Below, in pieces: positions 16,003 to 23,953 of a stretch of 41,124 nt of DNA. Where the stretch lies: positions 1 through 41,124 of IMG/VR virus record IMGVR_UViG_3300042450_000242. The stretch is one strand, 5' to 3'. The first letter of the stretch is position 1. Every line of letters starts with the position of its first letter. Position numbers and translations under genes: made by a program. The stretch comes from a virus. The notes below the pieces were generated by a model. It was not told the DNA's origin and searched no databases. It worked only from the letters and a program-made list of their open reading frames with translations.

Positions 16003-17280
16003 ATGGCAAACAAGATCAGAATTAAACGTAGAGCAAATGGCGGCGGCGCTGGCGCACCCGCTTCACTAGAGAACGCAGAACTGGCCTTTAATGAGCAGAC
16101 TAATATTCTGTACTATGGTACAGGAACGGGCGGTGCTGGTGGCACAGCTACTAGCATTATTACTATCGCTGGTAATGGCGCGTTTGTAGATCTGTCATCA
16201 GCACAAACAGTCGATGGGATAAAAACGTTTACTGATGAAATCGTTGGCGATATTAGCGGCAATGCTGGAACAGTTACCGACGGAGTTTATACAACCGACA
16301 CGGCAACCGTGACCAACACAATGCTGGTGAATGATTCCGTTACAGTAGGAACCACAGAAATTACTTTAGGTTCTTCTGAAACAACTATTGTTGGCCTAGT
16401 CTCTGTTACCTCTACCGACTTCGTTGGTGATCTAACTGGAACAGCCGACACCGCTGTAGCTTTAGAGACTGGTCGCACTATCTCCATCACTGGCGATATT
16501 GCTTACACCTCAGACGCTTTTGACGGCACAGCAGCAGTGACGGGAACAGGTACGCTTGCTACAGTCAATAGCAATGTAGGCACTTTCACCAAATTGACCG
16601 TAAATGGAAAGGGTCTAGTAACGGCTGCGGTCGATGCTTCTATCTCTGATTTGACCGCACCAACAGGCGATGTAGCTTGGGGTACTTACAAGATCACAGG
16701 TCTTGGCGATCCTACGGCTGCACAAGATGCTGCTACCAAAGCCTATGTTGACTCAGTCGCACAAGGTCTTGATCCAAAAGCGTCTTGCGTTGCTGCTACT
16801 GTTTCTAACATCACTTTATCTGGCGCACAAACGATTGACGGAATTTCAATCACTGCTGGTATGCGTGTGCTGGTAAAGAATCAAACGCTAGACGAGAACA
16901 ACGGCATCTATCAATGTAACGCTGGTGCGTGGAATCGGACTACCGATGCAAATACTTGGGATTCTTTAATCGGGGCATTTACTTTTATCGAACAGGGAAC
17001 CACACAAGCAGATAGCGGGTGGGTTTGCTCAGTAAACTCTGGTGGAACGCTCGGAACGACTCCTGTAACTTGGGTTCAGTTCTCTGCCGCTGGATCCTAT
17101 GTTGCTGGCACAGGATTGACGCTGACAGGTAACGAGTTCTCGATTACTAACACCGCAGTAACCGCAGCAGCATACGGAACTAATGATGGATTCTATACAA
17201 CCGCGTTCACAGTTAACGCACAGGGGCAATTGACCGACGCGGCTGATTATGAAATTAATGTGGACGGCGGCACGTTCTAA
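16003..17280 (+). CDS. Tail fibre protein 1
   Basis: This 425-residue protein starts MANKIRIKRRANGG and contains an early ELAFNEQTNILYYG segment, also found in the next fibre, suggesting a shared attachment module. From about 60 it is made of Thr/Asp/Gly-rich beta repeats (SGNAGTVTDGVYTTDTATV). From about 240 it has DAATKAYVDSVAQGLDPKAS and GMRVLVKNQTLDENNGIYQ, a module widespread in phage long fibres. No chaperone or cleavage domain is visible at the C-terminus. Confidence 0.8.
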   Translation: MANKIRIKRRANGGGAGAPASLENAELAFNEQTNILYYGTGTGGAGGTATSIITIAGNGAFVDLSSAQTVDGIKTFTDEIVGDISGNAGTVTDGVYTTDTATVTNTMLVNDSVTVGTTEITLGSSETTIVGLVSVTSTDFVGDLTGTADTAVALETGRTISITGDIAYTSDAFDGTAAVTGTGTLATVNSNVGTFTKLTVNGKGLVTAAVDASISDLTAPTGDVAWGTYKITGLGDPTAAQDAATKAYVDSVAQGLDPKASCVAATVSNITLSGAQTIDGISITAGMRVLVKNQTLDENNGIYQCNAGAWNRTTDANTWDSLIGAFTFIEQGTTQADSGWVCSVNSGGTLGTTPVTWVQFSAAGSYVAGTGLTLTGNEFSITNTAVTAAAYGTNDGFYTTAFTVNAQGQLTDAADYEINVDGGTF

Positions 17281-17287
17281 TTTTTAA

Positions 17288-17305
17288 TCCCGGCTATATA
17301 GCCTA
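17288..17305. other. Palindrome between the fibre genes
   Basis: GGCTATATAGCC, a perfect 12-base palindrome, lies in the 37-base gap between the two fibre genes, followed by AAAGGGGAG as ribosome binding site. It could form a small hairpin before the second fibre or bind a dimeric protein. No T-tract is present. Confidence 0.3.
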
Positions 17306-17317
17306 AAGGGGAGCCTA

Positions 17318-19780
17318 ATGGCTAACAGTATCAAGATTAAACGGTCGGCGGTTGCTGATAAGGTTCCGCTGACTACTGATATAGAGTTGGGTGAACTTGC
17401 TATCAATACATACGATGGCCTTCTTTATTTAAAGAAGGACGATGGAACAGAATCTATCGTCACGGTTAACACTGGCGGGGCTGGATCGGGGGATGTAGTT
17501 GGCCCCGGTTCATCTACCGACAACGCTATAACTCGATTTAATGGTGCGACTGGACTTCTTATTCAGAACTCCACAGCTACGCTGGATGACTCCGGGGTAG
17601 TCTCTGTATCGGGCGCGAATGTATCGGGGCTTACAGCCTCGTCAGCCGTGGCTACAGACGGATCGAAGAATCTTGTAAGCGTAGCGAATACGGGAACGGG
17701 TGATAATGTTCTAGCAACTAGCCCGACTCTCATCACTCCGGCTCTCGGCACTCCGACCGCTTTGGTCGGAACTAATATAAGCGGCACTGCCTCTGGTCTT
17801 TCAATTGGCGGCAATGCTGGAACGGTAACGGATGGTGTCTATACAACGGACACCTCGACCGTAACCAATACAATGCTGGCGGGTTCGATAGCGAACGCCA
17901 AGCTGGTCAATTCAAATATCACAATAAACGGATCAGTTACAGCCCTCGGCGGTTCTGTTAATGTCGGCACGGTCACTTCGGTTACTGGAACAAGCCCTAT
18001 CTCGTCTACTGGTGGCGCGGCTCCTGATATAAGTATCAGTGCAGCGGGGGTTTCTACCTCCGGCTATCTAAGCTCGACTGATTGGAATACCTTTAACGAT
18101 AAAGGTGATGGTGCTGTAGTCTCTATCACGGGAACAGCAAGCGAGATAGACGTTTCCTCTCCGACTGGTGCGGTGACTTTATCCCTACCAGCGACCATTA
18201 ATGCAGATACTACGGGATCGGCTGCGACCCTAACTACCCCGCGTGATATTGCTGGCGTATCGTTTGATGGGTCGGCAAGTATAAATATTCCATTATCCAA
18301 TCTGAATGAAGTAACTATTGGAACACCGCTGGTCAATCAAGTCTTGAGATATAACGGAACGGCTTGGGCGAACGCTAATTCAGATACATCATCAGCAGGT
18401 ACGGGAGTTGTATTTTATAACGCGACCCCTAACATAACTCCTGTCGGGGCGAATAACGCTATCCCTATTTCGACATTCGCAACTATCCCAGTCACTACCG
18501 CAGAGGTAACAATTACTGGAACGGCGGTTAGCAATACGGTCTGCTTCTCGGCTTTTGTTTCCGCACCTTTGGGCAGAACTGTATTCGATGCAGGTATCTG
18601 GGATTTTACTATCTGGGCGGGAGTTGATAGCGTTGCTAGTGGATCAATCACTACGATCACGCGGCAGATTTATACTGCGATTCCACTTGTCACTGGAACG
18701 ATTACGACCACGGGAACAGGAACAAGCAGAACGGCTACGGCATCGGCTGGAACTCCTTTCGCTGCGGCAGTTATTGATGCTTCTGCAAGTGTGCTGGTAT
18801 CTTCCTATCTACAAACCCCGAATGGGATTTATCAGATCACGGGCAGAACTTCAGATACAGAAGTTACTATCGAAACACTAAGCGGATACACAAACGAATC
18901 AGCAGTAGCGGGTACGGTATGGAAGAAACTCTTTGGAGTAACAACTCCGAGCATCACTTCCATATCTCCTGATTATTCACAACTAGATGCGTATATAACT
19001 CAGCCGTCAACAGCGGTCACTATCGCAACTAGGTTAGGAATTTTAGGCTTTGTTACTTCTGACTTTACGCGAACGATCACGCTGACTTATAACGGCACTG
19101 AAAGGAACACTCACGTCAACTCTCCACTGGCGAATCTGCACAATGACCTAGCTGGTCTAAATGGCGGTGCTGCCGAGGAGTATTATCACTCGACCGCTGC
19201 GGAGTATGCTGGAACAGGTACAGGAGTATTTGTCCGGGCAACATCTCCGACACTCGTTACGCCTGATCTTGGCACTCCAACGGCTTTAGTTGGAACAAAT
19301 ATCTCCGGCACAGCAACGGCTTTCACTGCGAGTAATGTAACTACCAACGCTAATTTAACTGGCCCGATAACGTCTGTAGGCAACGCCACAAGCATTGCTT
19401 CTCAGACAGGAACAGGGAGTACGTTCGTAGTAGACACCTCTCCTGTATTGGTAACGCCTAACCTCGGCACACCATCAGCGGCAGTTTTAACTAATGCAAC
19501 AGGTACGGCAACTGGTTTGACTGCCGGAACTGCTACAACTGCGAACGGGGTAGCTGCCGGAGTAGTCGCTGGAAAGATGATCTATGACCAGTTCACTGCT
19601 ACAGCACTTCAGACCACCTTTACCACCAGCGCGACATACATATCTGGTAAGATCGATGTGTATGCAAACGGAGTAAAGATGGTTAACGCTGCTGACGTAA
19701 CGGTAACAGGCGGAACTTCAGTAGTATTCACAACTGGCGTGGCACTTAATACGAGAGTAGACCTAGTCTACCCAACATAA
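17318..19780 (+). CDS. Tail fibre protein 2
   Basis: This 820-residue protein starts MANSIKIKRSAVADK, with ELGELAINTYDGLLYLKKDD, the same N-terminal module as fibre 1. The body is of low-complexity beta repeats. The unit LGTPTALVGTNISGTA occurs twice (near 143 and 650), with a diverged third copy (LGTPSAAVLTNATGTA). A block GNAGTVTDGVYTTDTSTVTN is shared with fibre 1. A non-repeat part (about 380-600) may be the specific binding domain. The C-terminus (GKIDVYANGVKMVNAADVTV) resembles a compact fibre tip. Likely a receptor-binding fibre. Confidence 0.8.
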   Translation: MANSIKIKRSAVADKVPLTTDIELGELAINTYDGLLYLKKDDGTESIVTVNTGGAGSGDVVGPGSSTDNAITRFNGATGLLIQNSTATLDDSGVVSVSGANVSGLTASSAVATDGSKNLVSVANTGTGDNVLATSPTLITPALGTPTALVGTNISGTASGLSIGGNAGTVTDGVYTTDTSTVTNTMLAGSIANAKLVNSNITINGSVTALGGSVNVGTVTSVTGTSPISSTGGAAPDISISAAGVSTSGYLSSTDWNTFNDKGDGAVVSITGTASEIDVSSPTGAVTLSLPATINADTTGSAATLTTPRDIAGVSFDGSASINIPLSNLNEVTIGTPLVNQVLRYNGTAWANANSDTSSAGTGVVFYNATPNITPVGANNAIPISTFATIPVTTAEVTITGTAVSNTVCFSAFVSAPLGRTVFDAGIWDFTIWAGVDSVASGSITTITRQIYTAIPLVTGTITTTGTGTSRTATASAGTPFAAAVIDASASVLVSSYLQTPNGIYQITGRTSDTEVTIETLSGYTNESAVAGTVWKKLFGVTTPSITSISPDYSQLDAYITQPSTAVTIATRLGILGFVTSDFTRTITLTYNGTERNTHVNSPLANLHNDLAGLNGGAAEEYYHSTAAEYAGTGTGVFVRATSPTLVTPDLGTPTALVGTNISGTATAFTASNVTTNANLTGPITSVGNATSIASQTGTGSTFVVDTSPVLVTPNLGTPSAAVLTNATGTATGLTAGTATTANGVAAGVVAGKMIYDQFTATALQTTFTTSATYISGKIDVYANGVKMVNAADVTVTGGTSVVFTTGVALNTRVDLVYPT

Positions 19781-20014
19781 ATGGATGCTCAAATTCTAAT
19801 CAATATCGGGGCTGGTGCTGTACTAGCTACGATAGGTTGGCTCTGTCGTACTCTCTGGGATGCGGTCGAGAGACTGAAGGCAGATATTCAGAGGATCGAG
19901 GTCTGTCTACCGTCTCACTACAGCCGGAAGGATGACATTCAGTGCAGATTCGATAAGATAGATATTACGTTAGAAAAGATATTCTCGAAACTAGAGGGCA
20001 AAGCAGATAAATGA
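19781..20014 (+). CDS. Holin-like protein with one membrane segment and coiled coil
   Basis: This 77-residue protein has one hydrophobic segment (about residues 5-25, ILINIGAGAVLATIGWLC), followed by a charged helical part (VERLKADIQRIEVCL ... IDITLEKIFSKLEGK). This plan resembles XhlA-type hemolysin/holin accessory proteins. It lies at the start of the lysis region and overlaps the next holin-like gene. It may act as holin or antiholin. Confidence 0.6.
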   Translation: MDAQILINIGAGAVLATIGWLCRTLWDAVERLKADIQRIEVCLPSHYSRKDDIQCRFDKIDITLEKIFSKLEGKADK

Positions 20015-20199
20015 AACAAGCCCGTCAGTCAAAGACGCTCTGGTGGAACTCAGTATTAATTCTGTCTCTGGGATTAATAGAATTAGCCGCTACCACATTT
20101 CAATTCTTTATCTCTCCGGCTGTCTACGCTGGAATGGTCTTTGTTAGCAGCGCCGGGAATATGATTTTGAGATTCAAGACTACCGAACCGATTGAATAA
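20011..20199 (+). CDS. Holin (small, two membrane segments)
   Basis: This 62-residue protein overlaps the previous gene by ATGA. It has two hydrophobic segments (about 12-34 and 36-54) split by a short loop and begins with a basic segment (MKQARQSKTLWWNS). This is the usual form of a small phage holin that lets the endolysin or its signals cross the inner membrane. Located with spanins and M15 endolysin, so a holin call is reasonable, though not shown by sequence motif. Confidence 0.65.
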   Translation: MKQARQSKTLWWNSVLILSLGLIELAATTFQFFISPAVYAGMVFVSSAGNMILRFKTTEPIE

Positions 20200-20243
20200 A
20201 GGTCTATAATATATCCCATATATAAAACATTATAGGATACGAT
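20200..20243 (+). promoter_or_regulatory. AT-rich leader with a TATAAT box
   Basis: This short gap holds TATAAT near 20205, followed by several AT steps and AGGATACG as ribosome binding site for the gene at 20244. I do not see a good -35 at the correct distance, so this is a weak promoter candidate only. It sits between the holin and a gene that seems to interrupt the lysis region. Confidence 0.3.
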
Positions 20244-20981
20244 ATGGACTTCTTTTTTAGAAACAAAACAATAGTCGTAGACGCCTTTACTCACGTTACC
20301 GCTGTAGCGGAGTCGGCCCCTTTGCAATTAGCGGCAAACTTTATTCCGGATTGGTGGAAGTCTATAAAGGCATCTGGTGTCAAAGTGAATGACATGGAGA
20401 ATATTTTGCAACCCACTATGAAGGGTTGCACAGGCTTTTTGAATTTGTATAAACGAGGATTCATAGTTCCTTTATGGGCTGATTTGGAGCTTGATATATT
20501 AGAAAATGGAAACTATCGATTTATCAGTCCATTGACAAATTTTAATATGTCATCGCACGGCTCTTATCAATACAATAACTCTTTTCCTAATGAGGCTCAT
20601 CTAAAATTAGAGGCCCCGTGGATAATTAAAGAGAAAAGTGGCGTTGAATTTTATCTTGGTGGAGCGTTTTGGAACCAACAGAGTACAATAAACGGTATGA
20701 ATATATGCCCCGGCATTGCGAGTTTAGATCGGTCTATGCAAGTAAATATAAATTGCTTTTTTAAGAAAGAAGAAAAAAGGTATTCGTTATTAGCGGGCTA
20801 TCCTTTGGCCCATATAATTCCTTTAAGCGAAAAGCCTTTGCAAGTAAGGTCGCATTTAATATCGGAAAGTGAATTCTCCAAAAGGGCAAATACATTTTAT
20901 TATAGGTCTAATTTTATTAATGACGCTATAAAGAGAACGAGAGCCTCATTGCGTAATAAATACAGATGTCCCTTTAGATGA
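20244..20981 (+). CDS. Conserved phage protein of unknown function within the lysis region
   Basis: This 245-residue protein has signatures I know from proteins in aquatic phages: FIPDWWKS (about 33-40), then KGCTGFLNLYKRGFIVPLW (about 61-79), followed by a beta-rich part. It resembles the DUF6065 type in general plan, but I cannot confirm it. No catalytic motif or membrane segment is evident. It separates holins from spanins, so it may be an acquired gene. Its AT-rich codon use differs from the fibre gene upstream. In other phages such proteins lie near 2OG oxygenase genes, and a cassette of these is found 1 kb downstream here. Confidence 0.6.
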   Translation: MDFFFRNKTIVVDAFTHVTAVAESAPLQLAANFIPDWWKSIKASGVKVNDMENILQPTMKGCTGFLNLYKRGFIVPLWADLELDILENGNYRFISPLTNFNMSSHGSYQYNNSFPNEAHLKLEAPWIIKEKSGVEFYLGGAFWNQQSTINGMNICPGIASLDRSMQVNINCFFKKEEKRYSLLAGYPLAHIIPLSEKPLQVRSHLISESEFSKRANTFYYRSNFINDAIKRTRASLRNKYRCPFR

Positions 20982-21460
20982 TTCCGTTTTTATTAGCACT
21001 ACCGCTTGCCACTAAAATTGCTGCCGTTGTAACGCTCTCTGTCGCATTATTTGGCGCGGGGGTTTATCAGGGCATCAGAATTGGCGAAGCATCTTGCAGA
21101 GAGGCTGTAATTGAGTCCCAGAAGCATACGATACAGGCAGTCACAGAGCAGGTGTTGGTTACTGATAAAATCATCACGGATTACTCAGCAACTATCGGAC
21201 AAGTACAGAAACGGTCGAGGGAGATATTGAGAAATGCAAAAGTCGATAACAGTATTGTTTTGCCTTCTAGCTTTCGGGTGTTCCACGACAGTTCCGCCAC
21301 GAACACCGTTCCCGCATCCACCGACTTTATTGATGCTGCCACCGTCTCAATTGCAGACGTTACCGAAACCATCAACGCCAATTACGGTTCGTGCCACGAA
21401 AACATAACGCAACTGAACTCTCTGCAAGAGTGGATTCGTAACCAATCGAAAATAGAATGA
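20978..21460 (+). CDS. i-spanin (Rz-like inner-membrane subunit)
   Basis: This 160-residue protein has an N-terminal membrane segment (about 10-28, TKIAAVVTLSVALFGAGVY) with periplasmic helical remainder (IESQKHTIQAVTEQVLVTD...), the standard Rz plan. A complete Rz1-like lipoprotein gene is embedded in its +1 frame (21234-21407), which makes the spanin call strong. It acts in outer-membrane disruption after cell wall breakdown. Its stop overlaps the endolysin start. Confidence 0.85.
   Translation: MIPFLLALPLATKIAAVVTLSVALFGAGVYQGIRIGEASCREAVIESQKHTIQAVTEQVLVTDKIITDYSATIGQVQKRSREILRNAKVDNSIVLPSSFRVFHDSSATNTVPASTDFIDAATVSIADVTETINANYGSCHENITQLNSLQEWIRNQSKIE
21234..21407 (+). CDS. o-spanin (Rz1-like outer-membrane lipoprotein), embedded in the Rz gene
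   Basis: This 57-residue reading frame lies wholly inside the i-spanin gene. It starts ATGCAAAAG, encodes MQKSITVLFCLLAFGC (signal peptide and lipobox, with Cys16 as the lipidation site), then CSTTVPPRTPFPHPPTLL, a proline-rich mature part. Proline-rich short lipoproteins nested in Rz are the hallmark of Rz1. With the i-spanin it would span the periplasm and fuse the membranes at lysis. The host must therefore have an outer membrane. Confidence 0.88.
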   Translation: MQKSITVLFCLLAFGCSTTVPPRTPFPHPPTLLMLPPSQLQTLPKPSTPITVRATKT

Positions 21461-21891
21461 AGTTATCCGAACACTTTACACTTGACGAAATGACCGCTTC
21501 AGACGCGGCGCAACGACGGGGATGGGATAACACCCCTAATGCCGACCACACAGCTAATTTAATGCGACTGGCGGCGTTCCTAGAGCGAGTTAGAGTGGTA
21601 TTAGGGAATAAGCCTATCTCGATTACGTCAGGCTATCGATGCAAACTGGTTAATGACTCGGTTGGAAGTAAGGACACGAGCCAACACCGCTTTGGCTGCG
21701 CGGCAGATATTCGTGTGGTCGGCATGACACCTCGGCAGGTCTGCGAGGCGATCATTAAATCGAAACTAGAATACGACCAAGTAATTTTGGAGTTCAATAG
21801 CTGGACTCATGTATCTATTCCGCTGCTTGAGTTCAAGCCAAGACGAAGCGGATTGATTATTGATAGTGCTGGAACCCGTCTTTACAGTTAA
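21457..21891 (+). CDS. Endolysin, M15-family zinc D-Ala-D-Ala type peptidase
   Basis: This 144-residue protein matches the small M15A peptidases that cut peptide cross-links in cell walls. The zinc ligands can be read directly: His77 and Asp84 in SQHRFGCAADI, and His118 in WTHVS, with SGYRC near 58-62. The N-terminus (LSEHFTLDEMTAS) is typical of this group. There is no signal peptide, so it relies on the holin. It overlaps the i-spanin stop (ATGA). Length is full for the family. Confidence 0.93.
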   Translation: MKLSEHFTLDEMTASDAAQRRGWDNTPNADHTANLMRLAAFLERVRVVLGNKPISITSGYRCKLVNDSVGSKDTSQHRFGCAADIRVVGMTPRQVCEAIIKSKLEYDQVILEFNSWTHVSIPLLEFKPRRSGLIIDSAGTRLYS

Positions 21892-21900
21892 AAGTATACT

Positions 21901-21938
21901 CATTTATACCTGTTTTGAGATATAGACGGGTATAAGTG
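21901..21938 (+). ncRNA. Long perfect hairpin downstream of the endolysin
   Basis: Bases 21901-21915 pair with 21924-21938 over 15 bp without mismatch, including three G-U pairs, around an 8-base loop. G-U pairs stabilise only the plus-strand transcript, so this is likely formed in RNA read downstream from the endolysin. No T-tract follows, so a simple terminator is unlikely. It may be the 5' domain of a larger structure with the next element. Confidence 0.55.
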
Positions 21939-21943
21939 CCTAT

Positions 21944-22034
21944 TAAGTCGGGCTAGGAGGACATAGCCGAAAATGTCTTGCGTGGTCGCGGTCGGGAAAC
22001 CCGTTTGATCCTCGATAGATAACCGCCTGACTTA
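21944..22034 (+). ncRNA. Candidate structured RNA closed by a 10-bp stem
   Basis: TAAGTCGGGC (21944-21953) pairs with GCCTGACTTA (22025-22034), with one G-U. Inside, AGGACAT/ATGTCTT (21958-21964 / 21973-21979), GCG/CGC around TGGT, and CGGG/CCCG around AAA (21993-22003) can form. In an alternative, GGCTA pairs with TAGCC and its loop (GAGGA) pairs with TCCTC at 22009-22013, giving a pseudoknot. No open reading frame covers it. I cannot match it to a known RNA class. It ends 11 bases before the stop of the convergent oxygenase gene, so a terminator or antisense role is also possible. Confidence 0.5.
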
Positions 22035-22045
22035 TTCTTTAGGAA

Positions 22046-22912
22046 TCAATCAGCATCGCCACCGCAATACGATTTATAGAACTCAAGATCGTCTGTGCTT
22101 AGTGGGTTTCTAGCCGAGAATTCAATTACTTGACGACAGCAATACTTAATTCTTGTTTCAAATGTAGGGATAGAAAGTGGATCGCTTATTTGTGACTGGA
22201 AAAGGTCAACTTTATTTGTTTGGAATTCAAATGCAACAGATATTCTTGGATGCTCGGCTCTTGGATTTGATCTGCCTCCCCAGTGAATTGTAGCAAAGTT
22301 CCAAGCGATAGCACCACCAGCATTGCACGGTAAGCACCGTATATCCTGTAATGCAAATTCCCACGAATCTAAATCTGGCGTATTATATGTTGGGTCAAGA
22401 TTTGCCGGGACTATACTTATACAGCCGTTCAGAGCTGTTGCATCAGTTAACGCAATCCAAAGAGATAATCTAAGCGGGAGTCCGTCGCAATCTAAACCAT
22501 GTTCGTTGCAGTCTCCGTCTCTATGGGGGGAGAATCCCGCGTCGTTATTTAAGGGGTCTATTCTCCAAGCAAGAAATAATGGTCTGCGTGTATATTCGCT
22601 TCCAAGAATCCCGCATAACAATTTATGGTATCTTAAATATAAAATCCAGAACTCATCATAAATAAAAGCAAATGTTATCGGGATGTTTTCTTTATGTAGC
22701 CTTGTGATTACTTCTGCCATTTTATCGAGTGGCAACAAAAGTTGTTGTGGGGGGAGTTGGAAATATCCTTCACTTATTATTCTGTCTTTAAGACCTTCTA
22801 TTGCGTTGTCTGATATATCCAAGACCGACTGCCCATCTAAGAACTTACTATCATCAATATGTAGATCGGGAGAAAATTTGCGCCAGAAGTTTATATCGGT
22901 AATATGCCTCAT
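22046..22912 (-). CDS. PhyH-like 2OG-Fe(II) dioxygenase
   Basis: This 288-residue enzyme has the phytanoyl-CoA dioxygenase type iron site: His130 and Asp132 (SPHRDGD), His210 (ATIHWGGRS), and Arg223 (HPRISVAFEF) for 2-oxoglutarate. The core has the expected strand LSLWIALTDATALNGCISIVP. It would couple decarboxylation of 2-oxoglutarate to hydroxylation of an unknown substrate. It overlaps by one base the next upstream gene, another 2OG oxygenase, and ends the minus-strand operon. Confidence 0.85.
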   Translation of the reverse strand: MRHITDINFWRKFSPDLHIDDSKFLDGQSVLDISDNAIEGLKDRIISEGYFQLPPQQLLLPLDKMAEVITRLHKENIPITFAFIYDEFWILYLRYHKLLCGILGSEYTRRPLFLAWRIDPLNNDAGFSPHRDGDCNEHGLDCDGLPLRLSLWIALTDATALNGCISIVPANLDPTYNTPDLDSWEFALQDIRCLPCNAGGAIAWNFATIHWGGRSNPRAEHPRISVAFEFQTNKVDLFQSQISDPLSIPTFETRIKYCCRQVIEFSARNPLSTDDLEFYKSYCGGDAD

Positions 22913-23511
22913 TATTTCAACTCCAATTCAGTTAACATATCATCTTGTCCGAATATCCCTTTTACAAACGAATTAAATGACAAGCTAACTCTATCGTGGC
23001 GAGATAATTTAACAGGCACTTCATGTACCAAATCAGAAGGAAAGATTAGTAACGACAATTCCTCTACAGGAACGCGCCAAGACCCGGAATTAAAATCGTT
23101 AAACTCTTTTGGATGCAGATAAATCGCAGAGGTATTTGATCTCATAAACCTTATAGAATCTGTATCGTCAACTTTCAAATAAAACACCCCGGAAATAAAA
23201 CTATTTTGATGAGAGTGGCTTGGATGGTACTCGGCTTCTCTAGTTAAATTTACCCAAGATTGGGTTATATATGGCTCGATATCATTAATGGGGTTATATA
23301 TATTTTGCAAGTATCCGTTTAGCGCGGCAATAATAAACTCGCGTATGTCATGCAATTCCTTTATCGCCAATATGTTTGTATTGACGCTCGTAGAGTTCCC
23401 GGTATTTTTACGATACTCTAAACACGAAAAAACTTTACCTTCGGCACGGGTAAGTTTTCGAGGGAATTTTATATGGGCTATGGCTGTTGGAAAAATTGAA
23501 ATAACATTCAT
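22912..23511 (-). CDS. Putative 2OG-Fe(II) oxygenase (TIGR02466-like)
   Basis: I place the start at MNVISIFPTAIAHIKFP (199 residues), which fits the family and leaves 13 bases to the upstream gene; a longer frame would overlap that gene. Family features are NLTREAEYHPSHSHQNS (His96, His99, His101) followed by SGVFYLKVDD, then FPSDLVHEVP (His163) and RVSLSFN (Arg174). These give the metal site and 2-oxoglutarate contact. This family is frequent in aquatic phages and its substrates are unknown. Confidence 0.8.
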   Translation of the reverse strand: MNVISIFPTAIAHIKFPRKLTRAEGKVFSCLEYRKNTGNSTSVNTNILAIKELHDIREFIIAALNGYLQNIYNPINDIEPYITQSWVNLTREAEYHPSHSHQNSFISGVFYLKVDDTDSIRFMRSNTSAIYLHPKEFNDFNSGSWRVPVEELSLLIFPSDLVHEVPVKLSRHDRVSLSFNSFVKGIFGQDDMLTELELK

Positions 23512-23524
23512 TTTGATATTTAAG

Positions 23525-23953
23525 TTATTCACTTGGGGCTTCCGTATAAAGGCTAATGAACTCAGGACTGCCCAATAAATTTCTACCCGTGCGAACATAG
23601 TATTCAAGATTGTAGTGTCCAGATAAGGCCCACCTTAAAAGAAAATTGAGTGCGGCTATATCCATTTCTTTAGAAGTTTCTAGGGCAACAAAATATTTAA
23701 TTCCGTTTCTAATTTCTTCTGTCAAAAGTATTCCTGATTTAGATGGTTGCATCCACAAAGGGAATTCATCTTGCTTTAGCCACACGCATTTATATGCTGA
23801 ACACCCTTCCGGCCTATCTTTATATATGGAGCAGCACTTTTCCCCCAAAAAGTGACATGGACTTCCGGGGTAGTAAGCCCTGCCGTGTGCTATTCCATGT
23901 AACCAGCCCTCACAACAAGCCGTGCAATCACCGCATGATTTATTCGGCTGCAT
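23525..23953 (-). CDS. YkgJ-like cysteine-rich metal-binding protein
   Basis: This 142-residue protein opens with the cluster CGDCTACC (Cys7, 10, 13, 14), then more Cys at 33, 40, 41, 51 and 56 in the pattern CHFLGEKCCSIYKDRPEGCSAY, as in the YkgJ family, thought to bind zinc or an iron-sulfur centre. It lies between two 2OG-Fe(II) oxygenases and overlaps the next upstream gene, so it may supply iron or electrons, or modify the same target. This link is inferred from context only. Confidence 0.75.
   Translation of the reverse strand: MQPNKSCGDCTACCEGWLHGIAHGRAYYPGSPCHFLGEKCCSIYKDRPEGCSAYKCVWLKQDEFPLWMQPSKSGILLTEEIRNGIKYFVALETSKEMDIAALNFLLRWALSGHYNLEYYVRTGRNLLGSPEFISLYTEAPSE

Noticed and set aside
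17563-18660. Antisense frames across the fibre gene as real proteins
   Set aside because: Their low-complexity Val/Pro/Ser composition mirrors the repeat codons of the fibre gene in another frame.
21901-21938. Simple rho-independent terminator
   Set aside because: The stem is strong but not followed by a T-run on the plus strand (CCTATTAAG). On the minus strand the stem loses its G-U pairs.
21944-22034. tRNA or tmRNA
   Set aside because: There is no acceptor/CCA arrangement, no T-arm GTTCRA box and no anticodon arm. The 10-bp closing stem is longer than an acceptor stem.
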